64,000 nucleotides of DNA, from the NCBI RefSeq assembly GCF_041296385.1, contig NC_091017.1:8612001-8676000 (forward strand), read 5' to 3'. This document shows positions 38,001-49,350 of the stretch, one piece after another; position 1 is the first letter of the stretch, and every line of letters starts with the position of its first letter. The DNA comes from Aphelocoma coerulescens (taxonomy: Eukaryota; Chordata; Aves; Passeriformes; Corvidae). The notes below the pieces were generated by a model. That model was not told the origin of the DNA and did no database searches. It worked only from the letters and a program-made list of their open reading frames with translations. The position numbers and the translations under genes are program-made.

Positions 38001-41000
38001 ACCACACCCAAGTGCTTCGCAAGTATTCATCCATTCATGACAAAATACATTTGGCAACACTGTTACAGCCTTTCTTCAAACCACGAAACCGGGGCATTTG
38101 TTACATGTGTTAACACACAATGGCACAGGGTATTCAACATCCTTAGCTACAGGATCTTTCCTTCCCTTCTTTCTGCACTGTATACTGTAACAGAAGCCAA
38201 AGTGCTGCAGGTATGAACCAGCTCGGATTCAGCATCACCACCACTGCTCATGGTGTGCTCTGATCAAACAACAAAAGCTTTCTTGGGAAACATCTTGTCC
38301 CGGAATAAAAATGGGGTACCTTTTGAGTGCCTCATTCCAACACACAAACTGCAGGACTGACAGGCAGCAGAGACAGATCTTTTAGTAACAGATCACCACG
38401 ATTTACAGGCTCACTAGAAGCAACAACATCAGGAACTTTGAAATCCAACATTTCTTAAGTCTGCTTATGCAACTCGCATACTTTGCTAATCATGTTTCCA
38501 TAGTTTTGCTGAGTGAGGTGTATTGTCCCTGTGCCCTGTAGCTGTGACATCCTGCTGATCCGAGCAACCTTGCAGCTCCGTGAGGTAGCAGCAGCTGGGC
38601 TGGCTCAGCCTCTGGAGATCCCACTGCTGCACCAACTTCTGGTGAGGGAAACAATCTTCTGGTTTGAGTTTTAATTGAAAAACTGTAATTGTAGCAACAC
38701 CAGTCCCCAACTTGCATAATGAATAGAGTGTGGACCACTGAAATCTACAGCACATACTCCTACTTCACCTAATTGAGAACAGCTCACAGTCAGGAGCTTT
38801 TCCATATGCATATGTAAAGCCTGCTAATAAAAGGCGAAAGGAAACTAAGTTTTGTTGTTAGGCTCCAGGAACTTAGGAAGCTTCTGAAAAGCCTGATAGG
38901 GGATTTAGCTTTGTGGTTATAGCCTGATTGGTTTTGCCTTCAAGTCTAAATGTTTTGGTTTTGGTTTTGGTTTTTTTTTTTTTTTAATTTTTCTTTCTTA
39001 CCATTTGTTTTGCTGCAGTTATACTTTTATAGCCATTTCCCTATCCTTTAGTAATTGTGACCACCTTTTTCTGCTATTCGATGTTGTTCTATACAGATGC
39101 TTTTCCTTTTCCACTTTCTCCTGCTTCCTTACCACCATTCAGAGTAGCAAGTGTATGGATAAGTGTGCACACGCTTCGGATCTACATTCAGGTCTACAGA
39201 GGGGCCTGAAGAACCCTGAAAATAATTATTCTGAGAAAAACTCTGTTCATCCTCCACAGGAATTGCATGGAACATATGAACTTGCACAGTTTCTGTCATG
39301 TAGTCCAGCCACTAAGCACTTGTGAGAGGAGGTGTCTAGCACAGACTTTTCAAAGACCAACTTATAAATTTCTGAGAGTGAGGAAGAGTTTCAAGGAACA
39401 GCTTCTGTGGAAGAAGTTCCGAGGACTTAATCCCTTTGGTGTATCTTCCTGAGAACGGCAACAAGTACTCCTGAGACCTCCATCTGCTAAAGTCACTATT
39501 CCAAAATGTGGAGGTGGTAAGATTTTGAATTGAATATTGCAATTTTTTTAGCACAGACAAAAAAAAGTGATCATTGCCTCATAAGTGACTAAACTGCTTT
39601 CCAACTGGAACCTCCTCAATACTGAAACTGAGGTGGGTAAGGCTATGCAGTTTTAGCAGAAAAAGCAAGCACCTGAGGACAGGATCTTACCAAGGGAAGA
39701 TTCAAAAAATACAGTCTTGACTACTGGTAGTGAAAGTAGCTCCACCTAGAATAGGTAAAAAAAAATACAGATGTGCGCACTCTTCCTAAGTGATGGCATA
39801 ATTATAACATCTCTTTTGCCATCTTTTTCATTTTCCTTCCTAGTTGGTGCTATTGTTATCTGCTGCGTAGTTGGCACGATGACTCAGATGATAGAATTAT
39901 GCTGGAAATTATATATACATGGAACACTGAGGCCCAAGAATGCAAATTCTTCTGGGCAAACAATCTAGAGTTTAGGGCTTTTTTGTATTTATTCTGTCAA
40001 GCACTAGACATAGACTATTATGTCTAAGAATAGAAGTTTTATATTTGAACTACTGCTTTCAAGCTGAACCTGAAAACAAATGGTGCCTTAGTTCAAGGTT
40101 TGAACTTGCTGTTGAAAAGAAAATCAACACTGCAATTTTCTTTATCATGAGCAACTACATCTACCTATGGCTTTGAGTGTATTATAAGAAGCTTAACAGA
40201 GTCTCAAACAACTGGAGTTTTCCACTGTAGTTTTGCCCTCATTTGCTCTGGTAATCATTCAAGCTTAGCAGCACTGGTTGAATTCAGATACAGGTCAACT
40301 GTATTTTGATGAAGTTCAAAGAAATGGGTGCAGCTGATTGAGCCATACCATAAAGAAATAAATTTATAGAGAAAATAGTGTCTTAATGATGCCTGTCCTG
40401 ATCAATGTAATCATATTTTGCTTTTCATCTGATTCAGTATCAGGCTTCTTTCTATGGAGTAAACTATCTTTCTGAAAATTCTAGCTAGATGATAAGTAAT
40501 TTGCCTTATTGAAGAGTCTTTTGTTAAGAAATATCTTCCATGATGTTAGATATATATGTCACCTCTTGTCTCCAAGTAAACAGGTAAAATCAGTATTTTT
40601 GACTGATCACCTTGTATAAAGTCATTTTCACTTGTTTATAATGTATCTGCAGCACGACAATAAAAGTGAACTTAAAGATTGTCAGATTTGTTACTAATTG
40701 TTACATTAATAGTAATGGGACATGAGACAAGCTTATAGGAATCAGGCCAAATGTTAGTGTAAAGCCACACATACAGAAACAACTGTTTTGAAGTGACCAG
40801 GACCTTGGCTGCTCTGATCTGGACACTGTAAAAGGCCTGACTGATAGAAAATGTTCAGAGCTTAACTGTGGAAAAAATAGTTTTCTTCTATTTATTTCAG
40901 TGCAGACTTGAATCAGCTAAAATCACAAGGGATTTTCTTTTTTCTTTTTTTTTGATAAACATTATGATAGACTCTGAAAGCTGGAGAAGGTGGGATAATA

Positions 41001-43020
41001 GCAGTAGACTGTACCAGTCTACTGTTTCACACTGAACAGCTTCTTGCTGCTTGAGTAGTCTCCCTGAAATGTGTATTGAATGTTTGGGGGTGAAGAAAAG
41101 GAGGCAGAAGTTGGCCTTAAGAAACTCCTACAGGATGCATTCACTGTAATTCTGTTTTAGGCTCCTGGCACCTTCTGGAGACACTCCATCATATCTGATC
41201 ACTGGTGGAGTACAGAGCATGTAATGAAGTCATATTTTATCGTCGCTTATTAAAACAGCCGTCTAAGGTCATAAATACAACGAGATGTTTTTATCACCAG
41301 GAGCACTCCCATAGGTGTGAAAGGGATGATTAACATCGTATCTCTAGTTCTGCTTACATCTTCAAACTTGTGGCAGATGCTTGTCTCCCAGGTTGTTTAA
41401 AAGCCATCAGAAAATGTCTTAATCACTGGTGACCTCTGCAAGAACTTTGGTGGCTTCCACATCGATCTGACATATGGAGTGCTCCTCAGGCAAACGTGAA
41501 GACAGACTTTTTTTATTGATTAGCCAAATTGTCTAGCCTTCCTGTTTTGTCTCCTCGTTGGCAATTAAGAGAGAAATCCATTGAGGGAGTGGTGGCAGTG
41601 AACCTTCCCCTCTGATACAAATAACCTTAATCGGGCCTCTTAGTTCATTTGTGAAATTGTTCTGTATCGACTTAGCTTTGAAGCAGGATTTTGTCCTATG
41701 GCCCCATCAGTAATACATATACATCTTCCTCTTAGGCAGCAGGCTTTTTCTAACCATGATATCTTTTGCTTCTTATTTACAATCCTAATCCCATCATTGA
41801 TTCCAGTAGTCTTTCCTGCACCATGAGCTGTTATTTTCTTGATGGAGAACCTGGGTGGGTTTTGTTATTTTTTTTTAACCGAGATAATTAATATTACAAC
41901 AGGGAATGACAATCTAGGAGCTTTGAGGGACAAGGGAAGCCAATTCTCGATGTGTTTTTAACACCCAGACAGTAAAGAGGCGACAATGTTCCTCAGACTG
42001 AAACTAAGACTGATACCTAAAATAGAACCAGAAGATAATTTTGGTGACTCAACTAAACAATAGGGATTAGCTTTCTACACCCTAAAATATGATTGTGCGG
42101 GTTAGGATAGTGATTTTTTATTCCAGAGCACAGTATTTGGATGTTTCCTTATTCGTGTGACTCCTTTTGTGTCTGAGCAATGGAAACACTACATTTAGCT
42201 AATGAGAAATGAAGCATTTCCTCACCTCTTCCCCAGTAATCACTTATCTAACCCCAAAGCCCAAGTGAATGTATTAATCCTTTACCTCCATCTTCCCCAT
42301 CTCTGTTTTATACTGTTTCATGGAAGGCCAGGATTTGTTCATCTTATTTATGTGAAACTCATATTTTAGACTTGGAGCCATCTAGATAAATAATTGGGAT
42401 TGTTCATAGCTTATGTCACTGTGACTTCAGTGCAACTCTGTGATGAAAGGCAAAGGAACCTGTATGGGGGAGAGGGGATGCCCTGGCCTTGGGGTACTAG
42501 CACAGGCTGGACCTGGGACTGAGCACCCTCCAGAGCTGGCAGCTCTTCCCCCTCTTATGCACATGCATTCAGTTTTGTGTGTTGATGATTCACTCTCCTA
42601 CTGTGTATGAGTTAAATGCAAAAATTTTATCTTTAAAATAATCTGTGAAATTTGGTAAATGGAGGTGCCAAGGAAGTTCTGTGTGAGCAGGAGCATTTAG
42701 CATCTGTTCTCCTTGTTAGAAAGTGCCCCGTTGTACTTGGGGTGCCAAGGAGGGTTTTGGCAGGGGGGAAAGGTTGTACTTACCCAGGTGCCATCCCCGT
42801 CAGCATGGAGGATTTATAAACCTGGCATCTTCTCTTTCCATCTCCAAATCACAGCACAGAGTGAAATGCAGTGATATGAAAGATTAGTCTTCATTCGGCA
42901 AAGGAATTGCCAAATTAAATGATGACAGATGGAAAACCTAAAGGCCACAGTGTCAGGGGTCTGTCCATAGCCCTGGGCTTTAGGAAGAGGTAAATACACA
43001 GATCTCAGCTGGTGCTGCAG
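30480..43020. other. AT-rich intergenic desert upstream of PCDH10
   Basis: No supported gene. It holds a small CpG-rich patch at 37230-37660 and two unique, motif-rich blocks (41225-41345, and just beyond this interval at 43030-43215) that may be regulatory. Confidence 0.7.
35051..35082. repeat. (AAAAC)n simple repeat
   Basis: About five to six AAAAC pentamers. Confidence 0.92.
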
Positions 43021-43239
43021 GAGGTACGTGTCCGGTGAAAAGCCAGCGCTCGGACTGTGCCGAATCGATACCTGCTATCGAAAGGAGCAGCGCACAGCGT
43101 TAGGGCCAACCCAGTGTTATTAGAAAATGATATATTGCACATTAGGATGGATAATTCATGTCGCCTTCACCGGCTCAGACCGTCGTGAAAATCCATAAAT
43201 CATTTTCTCGTTCATGTATTGCCTAAGTGCGATTTGTCA

Positions 43240-44660
43240 CTCGGCATTAGCGGGAGGGCGGCCGCGGATCCCTGCCGCTTCCCAGGCACTGCTCGGAGAC
43301 CCAAAATGGAGACCCGGCTGCGCTTGGAATCGCGGGGGCAGATCGGATCCCCGGGCTGCGCGCCCCCGCCGGGCGCCGCGGGGAGGGCGGGAGGCGGCTG
43401 CCCCCGCGCCTATACACGTGTATGGATATAAATATGTGTATGTTCCCGCGTGGCTGCTGCCCCCCGGATCACGCCATCTCTGCAGAAGCCTCGCGTGGGT
43501 GTCGCGCCTCGAGCGCCCGTGGGGAGCGCCCCGAGCCCGGGGATGTGTCTCCCCCACCCCGTACCTCCGGGGCTTCCTCCGGCCCGCGGAGGCGAGCACG
43601 GACGCGGGCACGGACACGGACACGGGCACGGGCGGGCTCGGTCTCCCGGGTTTCGCCCGCTGCGCCCGGGCCGCCCGCGTTCCTCGAAGGCAGGAGAGGT
43701 GGCCGTTCCGGGGGCTCCGGCGGCGGGGAGAGAAGGACTAGAGCCGGGCTGCCCCGGTTCGCGTTCAGTGCCGGGCAGCGGCGGCTTCCCTGTGGGCATC
43801 CACCGGTCCCCCAGGCAGGAGAGGCACGATCTCCGCTGTCCGCGCCTGGAGCTGGCGGCAGCGGACGGGCAGGTGAGCGGCGGCGCTTCTGCATGGAAGG
43901 GGAAAGCAGCGAGGCCCCCGTCCACATCCAACGGGCAGCGGGAGTAGTCGGGGGATTCTGACGAAATTTTTCAATTTTTCTGGAAAACACCCACCGGAAT
44001 CGCCCCGCCGACTGTGCCCCGCGCTGTCACAGAGCCCAGTAGTGGGTAGGGGGCCACTCTGAAGGGGAGGACAGGATTCGATTTGGGGGAGAAGGGGCAT
44101 CTCCCCACCCGCCGCGCTGGCTGCCGCTTCCCTGTGCCCCCCTCCCGCGGCGAGGCAGTACCGCCTGCCGCAGCCGCACAGCCGGCCACGGGAGGGCTGC
44201 GGGAGGGCGCGGGGCCGTGCGGCCAGGGGAGGCAGGGCGGCCAGGGGAGGCAGCGGGCGCGGGTCCCGGCGCGGTGCGGAGCCGCGCTGTGTCCCCCGCG
44301 GGGCGGAGGCGCTGCCGGGCGCAGTGCGGCGCTGTGGGCGCTGGGGGGCGCGCGCCGCCCGCGAGAGCGGCCGGGCCGGGGGAGGGGCGGGGCGGGGGCG
44401 CGCCCGCGGCTCCGGGCGGTGGAGCCCGCGGGGGGAGCCCGGCCTTGGACAGCGCAGAATGGTCGGGATTGGAAGGGACCTTGAAGAGCATCTGGTTCCA
44501 ATTCCCCCTGCCATGGGCAGAGACATCTTCCACTAGACCGCGTTGCTCCAAGCCCCGTCCAGCCTGGCCTTGGACACTGCCAGGGATGGGGCAGCCACCG
44601 CTTCTCCGGGCAACCTGTGCCAGGGCCTCGCCATCCTAATGTGGATTCCTGCGTTTCCGC
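43240..44660. other. CpG island, distal PCDH10 upstream region
   Basis: This stretch is strongly GC- and CpG-rich, against AT-rich flanks on the upstream side. It includes adjacent Sp1-type GC boxes near 44381-44400. The overlapping ORFs on both strands here are a by-product of base composition. A CR1 fragment interrupts the island at 44454-44639. Confidence 0.8.
44454..44639 (-). mobile_element. CR1 LINE 3' fragment inside the PCDH10 CpG island
   Basis: The plus strand reads as the reverse complement of a CR1 tail: ggattggaagggaccttgaa, then attccccctgccatgggcag, then agcctggccttggacactgc. The copy is 5'-truncated, as is usual for CR1. Its own GC content is raised relative to other copies. 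Confidence 0.9.
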
Positions 44661-44790
44661 AGGAAAAACGCGCCTTTAGTTCATTGAGATGTGTGGACGG
44701 AGCCGCTGCTCACTGATGGATTAGAAATGGGGTTTGAGCAGGAGCTGCACGTCCCTGCTTCGTGCTGCTCTTCAAAAACAGTAACATTTC

Positions 44791-44806
44791 GGGGGGGGGG
44801 GGGGGG
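44791..44806. repeat. Poly-G run (16) near the PCDH10 CpG island
   Basis: Sixteen consecutive G. The length may be sequencing-sensitive. Confidence 0.9.
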
Positions 44807-45426
44807 AGGAACAAACATAACCACAAGAATTACAAGTATTTAATTCTTTTTACTCTTATTCATTTGGTAGCCTTACGGGCGTGGATCTCTCAGCCAGCAT
44901 CGACAGCCGGTACCAGAGCGTTTCCCTTGGATTCCTCTGCTCCTCCCTTACAGACCCCCCCTCCAGGGATGCCCCCCACCCCCCCGACTACCCAGTGACA
45001 GACAGTGTTCCTCGTTTTTCCTCTTCCATCGTATGTAACGGTCTCCTGTTACACTAGTGGAAATTCCAAAATGGAAATAGGAAAATACTGGCTCAGGCTC
45101 GTGATACTTTCAATTGGCCGGAGCTGGAAACACTGCACGGATGAATGACGGAAAGTTGTACTCTCTCCACTGTGGAACACACCAATTAGCTACGGCAGCC
45201 CGTGGGGCGGGGAAAGGGGGAAGGAACAACAATAATAATCCCAAGTTTCCCCTTTGTTTACGCTTTTTCTAAAAGCGTTACTGGAAAGGAAAGTTGGTGG
45301 CGGCTGGGTGGAAACTCCCCTCTCCAAGGAGCGAGGCTGTTGACGTTTACCCGGGTGCATGCGCCAGGGACGAGCGGCGATCTTCCGTGGCGGGGGAGCC
45401 ATCGCCTCGCGCGGGGGAGCAGGCAA

Positions 45427-45490
45427 GGACTCAGGGAGCGGGGCAGGGACTCAGGGAGCGGGGCAGGGACTCACTCCGGGAGCGGGGCAG
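45427..45490. repeat. Three-copy GC-rich tandem repeat (20-mer)
   Basis: The unit ggactcagggagcggggcag occurs at 45427-45446 and 45447-45466. A third copy with a four-base insertion occupies 45467-45490. Confidence 0.9.
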
Positions 45491-45549
45491 GGATCCCCGG
45501 GCGCTCCGCGGGAACCGCGCGCTGAGACGCGCGGCGCGCGCTTTGCCCG

Positions 45550-45583
45550 CCCGCCTAGCCCGCTCGCCCGCCTAGCCCGCTCG
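45550..45583. repeat. Two-copy 17-mer tandem repeat
   Basis: The unit cccgcctagcccgctcg is repeated perfectly twice, just upstream of the CCAAT boxes. Confidence 0.9.
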
Positions 45584-45599
45584 CGCGCGGCTCGGCTGT

Positions 45600-45900
45600 G
45601 ACGCAGCGCACTTGACGCGCAACGCGGCCAATGGGACGCCGCCCCCGAGGGCGGTGCTGGCCGCCGATTGGTTGGCAGGAGCCGGGCGCTGCGCAAAAAC
45701 AGCGCAGCCGAGCGCTGCCCGCTCAGAAACTGCCGGCAGAGATCAGAGGAGCCGGGCCGGGAGCGGAGCCGGGACGGGAGCCCAGCAGCAGCAGCAGCAG
45801 CGGTGGCGGCGGCAGCGGCACAGACCAGACACAGGGGCTAAACGCGAAAGCAGCAAGAGAGGAGAAAAAAACCCCACCTCGATCGGCACCGCCGTAAAAG
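45600..45900 (+). promoter_or_regulatory. Probable PCDH10 core promoter region (TATA-less, CCAAT boxes)
   Basis: GC- and CpG-dense DNA about 0.9 kb before the start codon has a forward CCAAT (45628-45632), an inverted one (ATTGG 45667-45671) and CRE-like TGACGC sequences just upstream (about 45600 and 45614). No TATA box is seen. Transcription probably starts within or just after this block, at GC-rich sequence leading into a CAG repeat (45783-45800). The start site is inferred. Confidence 0.5.
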
Positions 45901-46752
45901 CAGAATGATGATGATGAACATACTAATAGCAATAAAAGAAGAAAATGAAAGACCTTTAATAGAAGAGAGAAAAATCTAAAATCTTTAAATAAAAAAAAAA
46001 AAGAGGAAATCCCAGGGACATCAGGGAATGAAAGTTTTGGGTAGTAAAACTGCTCTCTGCCTTTTTTTTTTTTTTATGATATGAAATCTTTTTGCGGGTA
46101 ATTTTTTTTTTTTTTTAATTTCGCGGTTTTCTGCCTTTTTCTTGCATCCAAAGAGGGCATGTCCACCGGCTGTTCCAGCAGCATCTACCCTCCAACTCCC
46201 ACCAGGAAGAAAAACCGAGGACAATCTTGAAATACAAAAATTTCCTCCTTGGGATTTGCTGCTGCTGCTGTCTCCGCCGCCACTGCTGCTGCCGCGGTGC
46301 AGTGCCAAGACTCTTGGAATAAATAAAAGAGGGCTACTGTGTGTCTCTAGCTACAGCTGGCTAATAGCTATTTTAGTTGGCCATATATTTCGAAGATCAC
46401 AGATGAAGTGGGGACGCCTGTCTTCTTCATTTGGTCAGCGTGTGAAACAATAATACCCGTAACAAAAAGGAAGGGAGATGGGGGAGAAAAAAAATCTTAA
46501 CATGAATCAGAAGAAATAGTATTCAGCACTCCCCCTACCCCCCCAAACCAACCTCTCCCCCCCCTCCCCCGATCCCTCTCTCTCTCTCCACACGCTTGCA
46601 GGCGCGGACACGCGCGCGCGCGCACACACAGACACACACAGACGCATACACACACACTGTAGTGTGTATTTTCGGAGGAGGAGGTGGTGGTGTCTTGGAA
46701 AAGGAGGCAGAGGTGGTGTCGGGGAGGGGGGAATCTCTTTCCCCGTTTGGAG
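45901..46752 (+). other. Probable PCDH10 5' UTR with upstream ORFs
   Basis: Between the promoter and the start codon lie long T runs (about 46062-46074 and 46107-46118), a C-rich tract and a GC/CA dinucleotide repeat. Upstream ATGs open short frames: 45905-45979 (24 codons, four consecutive ATGs), 46159-46230 (23 codons), and others from 46403 and 46478. No ATG lies upstream in frame with PCDH10 in the same open frame. Whether all of this is in the mRNA is not known. Confidence 0.5.
46601..46657. repeat. (GC/CA)n dinucleotide-rich microsatellite in PCDH10 leader
   Basis: A run of alternating CG then CA units (cgcgcgcgcgcgcacacaca) continues as imperfect CA repeat. It is alternating purine-pyrimidine DNA about 100 bases before the start codon. 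Confidence 0.85.
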
Positions 46753-49350
46753 ATGATTGTGCTATTCCTCTTTGCCTTGCTCTGGATGGTGGAGGGGGCC
46801 TTTTGCCAGCTCCATTACACGGTGCAGGAAGAGCAGGAGCATGGCACGTTCGTGGGGAATATCGCCGAGGACCTGGGCTTGGACATTACAAAACTTTCCG
46901 CTCGGCGCTTCCAGACGGCGCCCAACTCCCGCAGCCCTTACCTGGAGCTTAACCTAGAAACCGGGGTACTCTACGTGAACGAGAAGATCGACCGGGAGCA
47001 GATCTGCAAGCAGAGCCCCTCCTGCCTTCTGCACCTGGAGGTCTTCCTGGAGAACCCCCTCGAGCTGTTCCGGGTGGAGATCGAGGTGCTGGACATCAAC
47101 GACAACCCGCCCTCCTTTCCGGAGCCCGACCTCACCGTGGAGATCTCGGAGAGCGCCACGCCGGGCACCCGCTTCCCGCTGGAGAGCGCCTTCGACCCCG
47201 ACGTGGGCACCAACTCCCTGCGCACCTACGAGATCACCCCCAATAGCTACTTCTCCCTCGACGTGCAGACGCAGGGGGACGGGAACCGCTTCGCCGAGCT
47301 GGTGCTGGACCAGCCGCTGGACCGGGAGCAGCAGGCGGTGCACCGCTACGTGCTGACGGCGGTGGACGGCGGGCAGCCCCAGCAGCGCACCGGCACCGCC
47401 CTGCTCACCGTCAGGGTGCTGGACTCCAACGACAACGTCCCCGCCTTCGAGCAGCCCGTCTACACCGTGTCGCTGCCGGAGAACTCGCCGCCGGGCACCC
47501 TGGTGCTGCAGCTCAACGCCACGGACCCCGACGAGGGGCAGAACGGCGAGATCATCTACTCCTTCAGCAGCCACATCTCGGCCCGCGCCCGGGAGCTCTT
47601 CGGCATCGCGCCGCGCACCGGGCGGCTGGAGGTGAGCGGCGAGCTGGACTACGAGGAGAGCAGCGTGTACCAGGTGTACGTCCAAGCCAAGGACCTGGGG
47701 CCCAACGCCGTGCCGGCCCACTGCAAGGTGCTGGTACGGGTGCTGGACGCCAACGACAACGCGCCCGAGATCAGCTTCTCCACCGTCAAGGAGGCGGTGA
47801 GCGAGGCGGCGGCGCCGGGCACCGTGGTAGCCCTTTTCAGCGTCTCGGACCGCGACTCGGAGGAGAACGGGCAGGTGCAGTGCGAGCTGCTGCAGGGCGA
47901 CGCGCCCTTCCGCCTCAAGAGCTCCTTCAAGAACTACTACACTATTGTCACCGAGGGGCCGCTGGACCGCGAGCAGCCGGGCGGCGACGCTTACACGCTC
48001 ACCGTGGTGGCCCGCGACCACGGCGAGCCGCCGCTCAGCACCAGCAAGTCCATCCAGGTGCGGGTGAGCGACGTGAACGACAACGCGCCGCGCTTCAGCC
48101 AGCCCGTGTACCAGGTGTACGTGAGCGAGAACAACGTGCCCGGCGCCTACATCTACGCCGTCAGCGCCACCGATCGCGACCAGGGTGCTAACGCCCACCT
48201 CGCCTACTCCATCCTGGAGACCCAGATCCAGGGCATGTCCGTCTTCACCTACGTCTCCATCAACTCCGAGAACGGGTTTCTCTACGCCCTCCGCTCCTTC
48301 GACTACGAGCAGCTCAAGGAGTTCAGCTTCCAGGTAGAGGCCCGCGACGCGGGCGAGGAGCCGCAGCCGCTGGCCGGCAACGCCACCGTCCACATCATAG
48401 TGGTGGACCAGAACGACAACGCCCCCGCCATCGTCAGCCCCCTGCCCGGCCGCAATGGCACCCCGGCGCGGGAGGCGCTGCCCCGCGGCGCCGAGCCGGG
48501 ATACCTGGTGAGCCGGGTGGCGGCGGTGGACGCCGACGACGGGGAGAACGCCCGCCTCACCTACAGCATCGCGCGGGGCAACGAGGCCGGGCTGTTCCGC
48601 ATGGACTGGCGCTCCGGGGAGCTCCGGACGGCCCGCAGGGTGCCGGCCAAGCGCGACCCGCAGCGCCCCTACGAGCTGGTCATCGAGGTGCGCGACCACG
48701 GGCAGCCGCCGCTCTCCTCCACCGCCGCCGTCCAGGTGGTGCTGGTGGACGGCGCGGGCGAGCGGTCCGGCGGCGGCGGTGGCCCGGCCGCGGGCACGGG
48801 CGCGGGGGGCGGCGGCGGCGGCTCCGGCGAGCATCGCCCCAGCCGCTCCGGGGGGGATAACTCGCTTGACCTCACCCTCATCCTCATCATCGCCCTGGGC
48901 TCCGTCTCCTTCATCTTTCTGCTGGCCATGATCGTCCTGGCCGTGCGCTGCCAGAAGGAGAAGAAGCTCAATATCTACACCTGCCTGGCCAGCGACTGCT
49001 GCCTGGGCTGCTGCTGCTGCTGCCCCTGCTGCAGCCGGCAGGCGCGGGCCCGCAAGAAGAAGCTCAGCAAGTCGGACATCATGCTGGTGCAGAGCTCCAA
49101 CGTGCCGAGCAACCCGGCGCAGGTCCCGGTGGAGGAGTCGGGAAGCTTCGGCTCCCACCACCACAACCAGAACTACTGCTACCAAGTCTGCCTCACCCCC
49201 GAGTCCGCCAAGACCGACCTGATGTTCCTCAAGCCCTGCAGCCCCTCTCGCAGCACCGACGCCGAGCACAACCCCTGTGGGGCCATCGTCACCGGCTACG
49301 CCGACCAGCAGCCCGACATCATCTCCAACGGCAGCATTTTGTCCAGCGAG
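46753..49350 (+). CDS. PCDH10: PCDH10 coding exon 1 (ectodomain, TM, proximal tail)
   Basis: This exon supplies residues 1-866 exactly and ends in phase 0 at a strong donor, GAG|GTAAGG. It carries the signal peptide, all six cadherin repeats, a glycine-rich linker (about residues 673-690) between repeat 6 and the membrane, the transmembrane helix and the first 130 or so tail residues. One large exon for the whole ectodomain is normal for this family. Third-position GC is very high. Reading through the donor continues 60 codons to TAA at 49531-49533, a potential short-tail isoform of 926 residues; mammalian PCDH10 also has a short isoform ending after exon 1. Confidence 0.96.

Larger units (their letters stand above)
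45180..45900. other. CpG island, proximal PCDH10 promoter
   Basis: A second CpG-dense block, with a GC box (gggcgg near 45205), short GC-rich tandem repeats and the CCAAT boxes. It runs into an AT-rich, homopolymer-containing leader (45900-46500). Confidence 0.8.

Noticed and set aside
43214..45932. Many overlapping 80-250 residue ORFs on both strands of the CpG islands
   Set aside because: GC-rich DNA lacks stop codons. The products are arginine/proline/glycine/alanine-rich with no recognisable domain, and the frames overlap each other on both strands.
46684..46752. N-terminal extension of the PCDH10 frame upstream of MIVL
   Set aside because: The extension starts at GTG, not ATG, would hide the signal peptide and is not part of the family protein.
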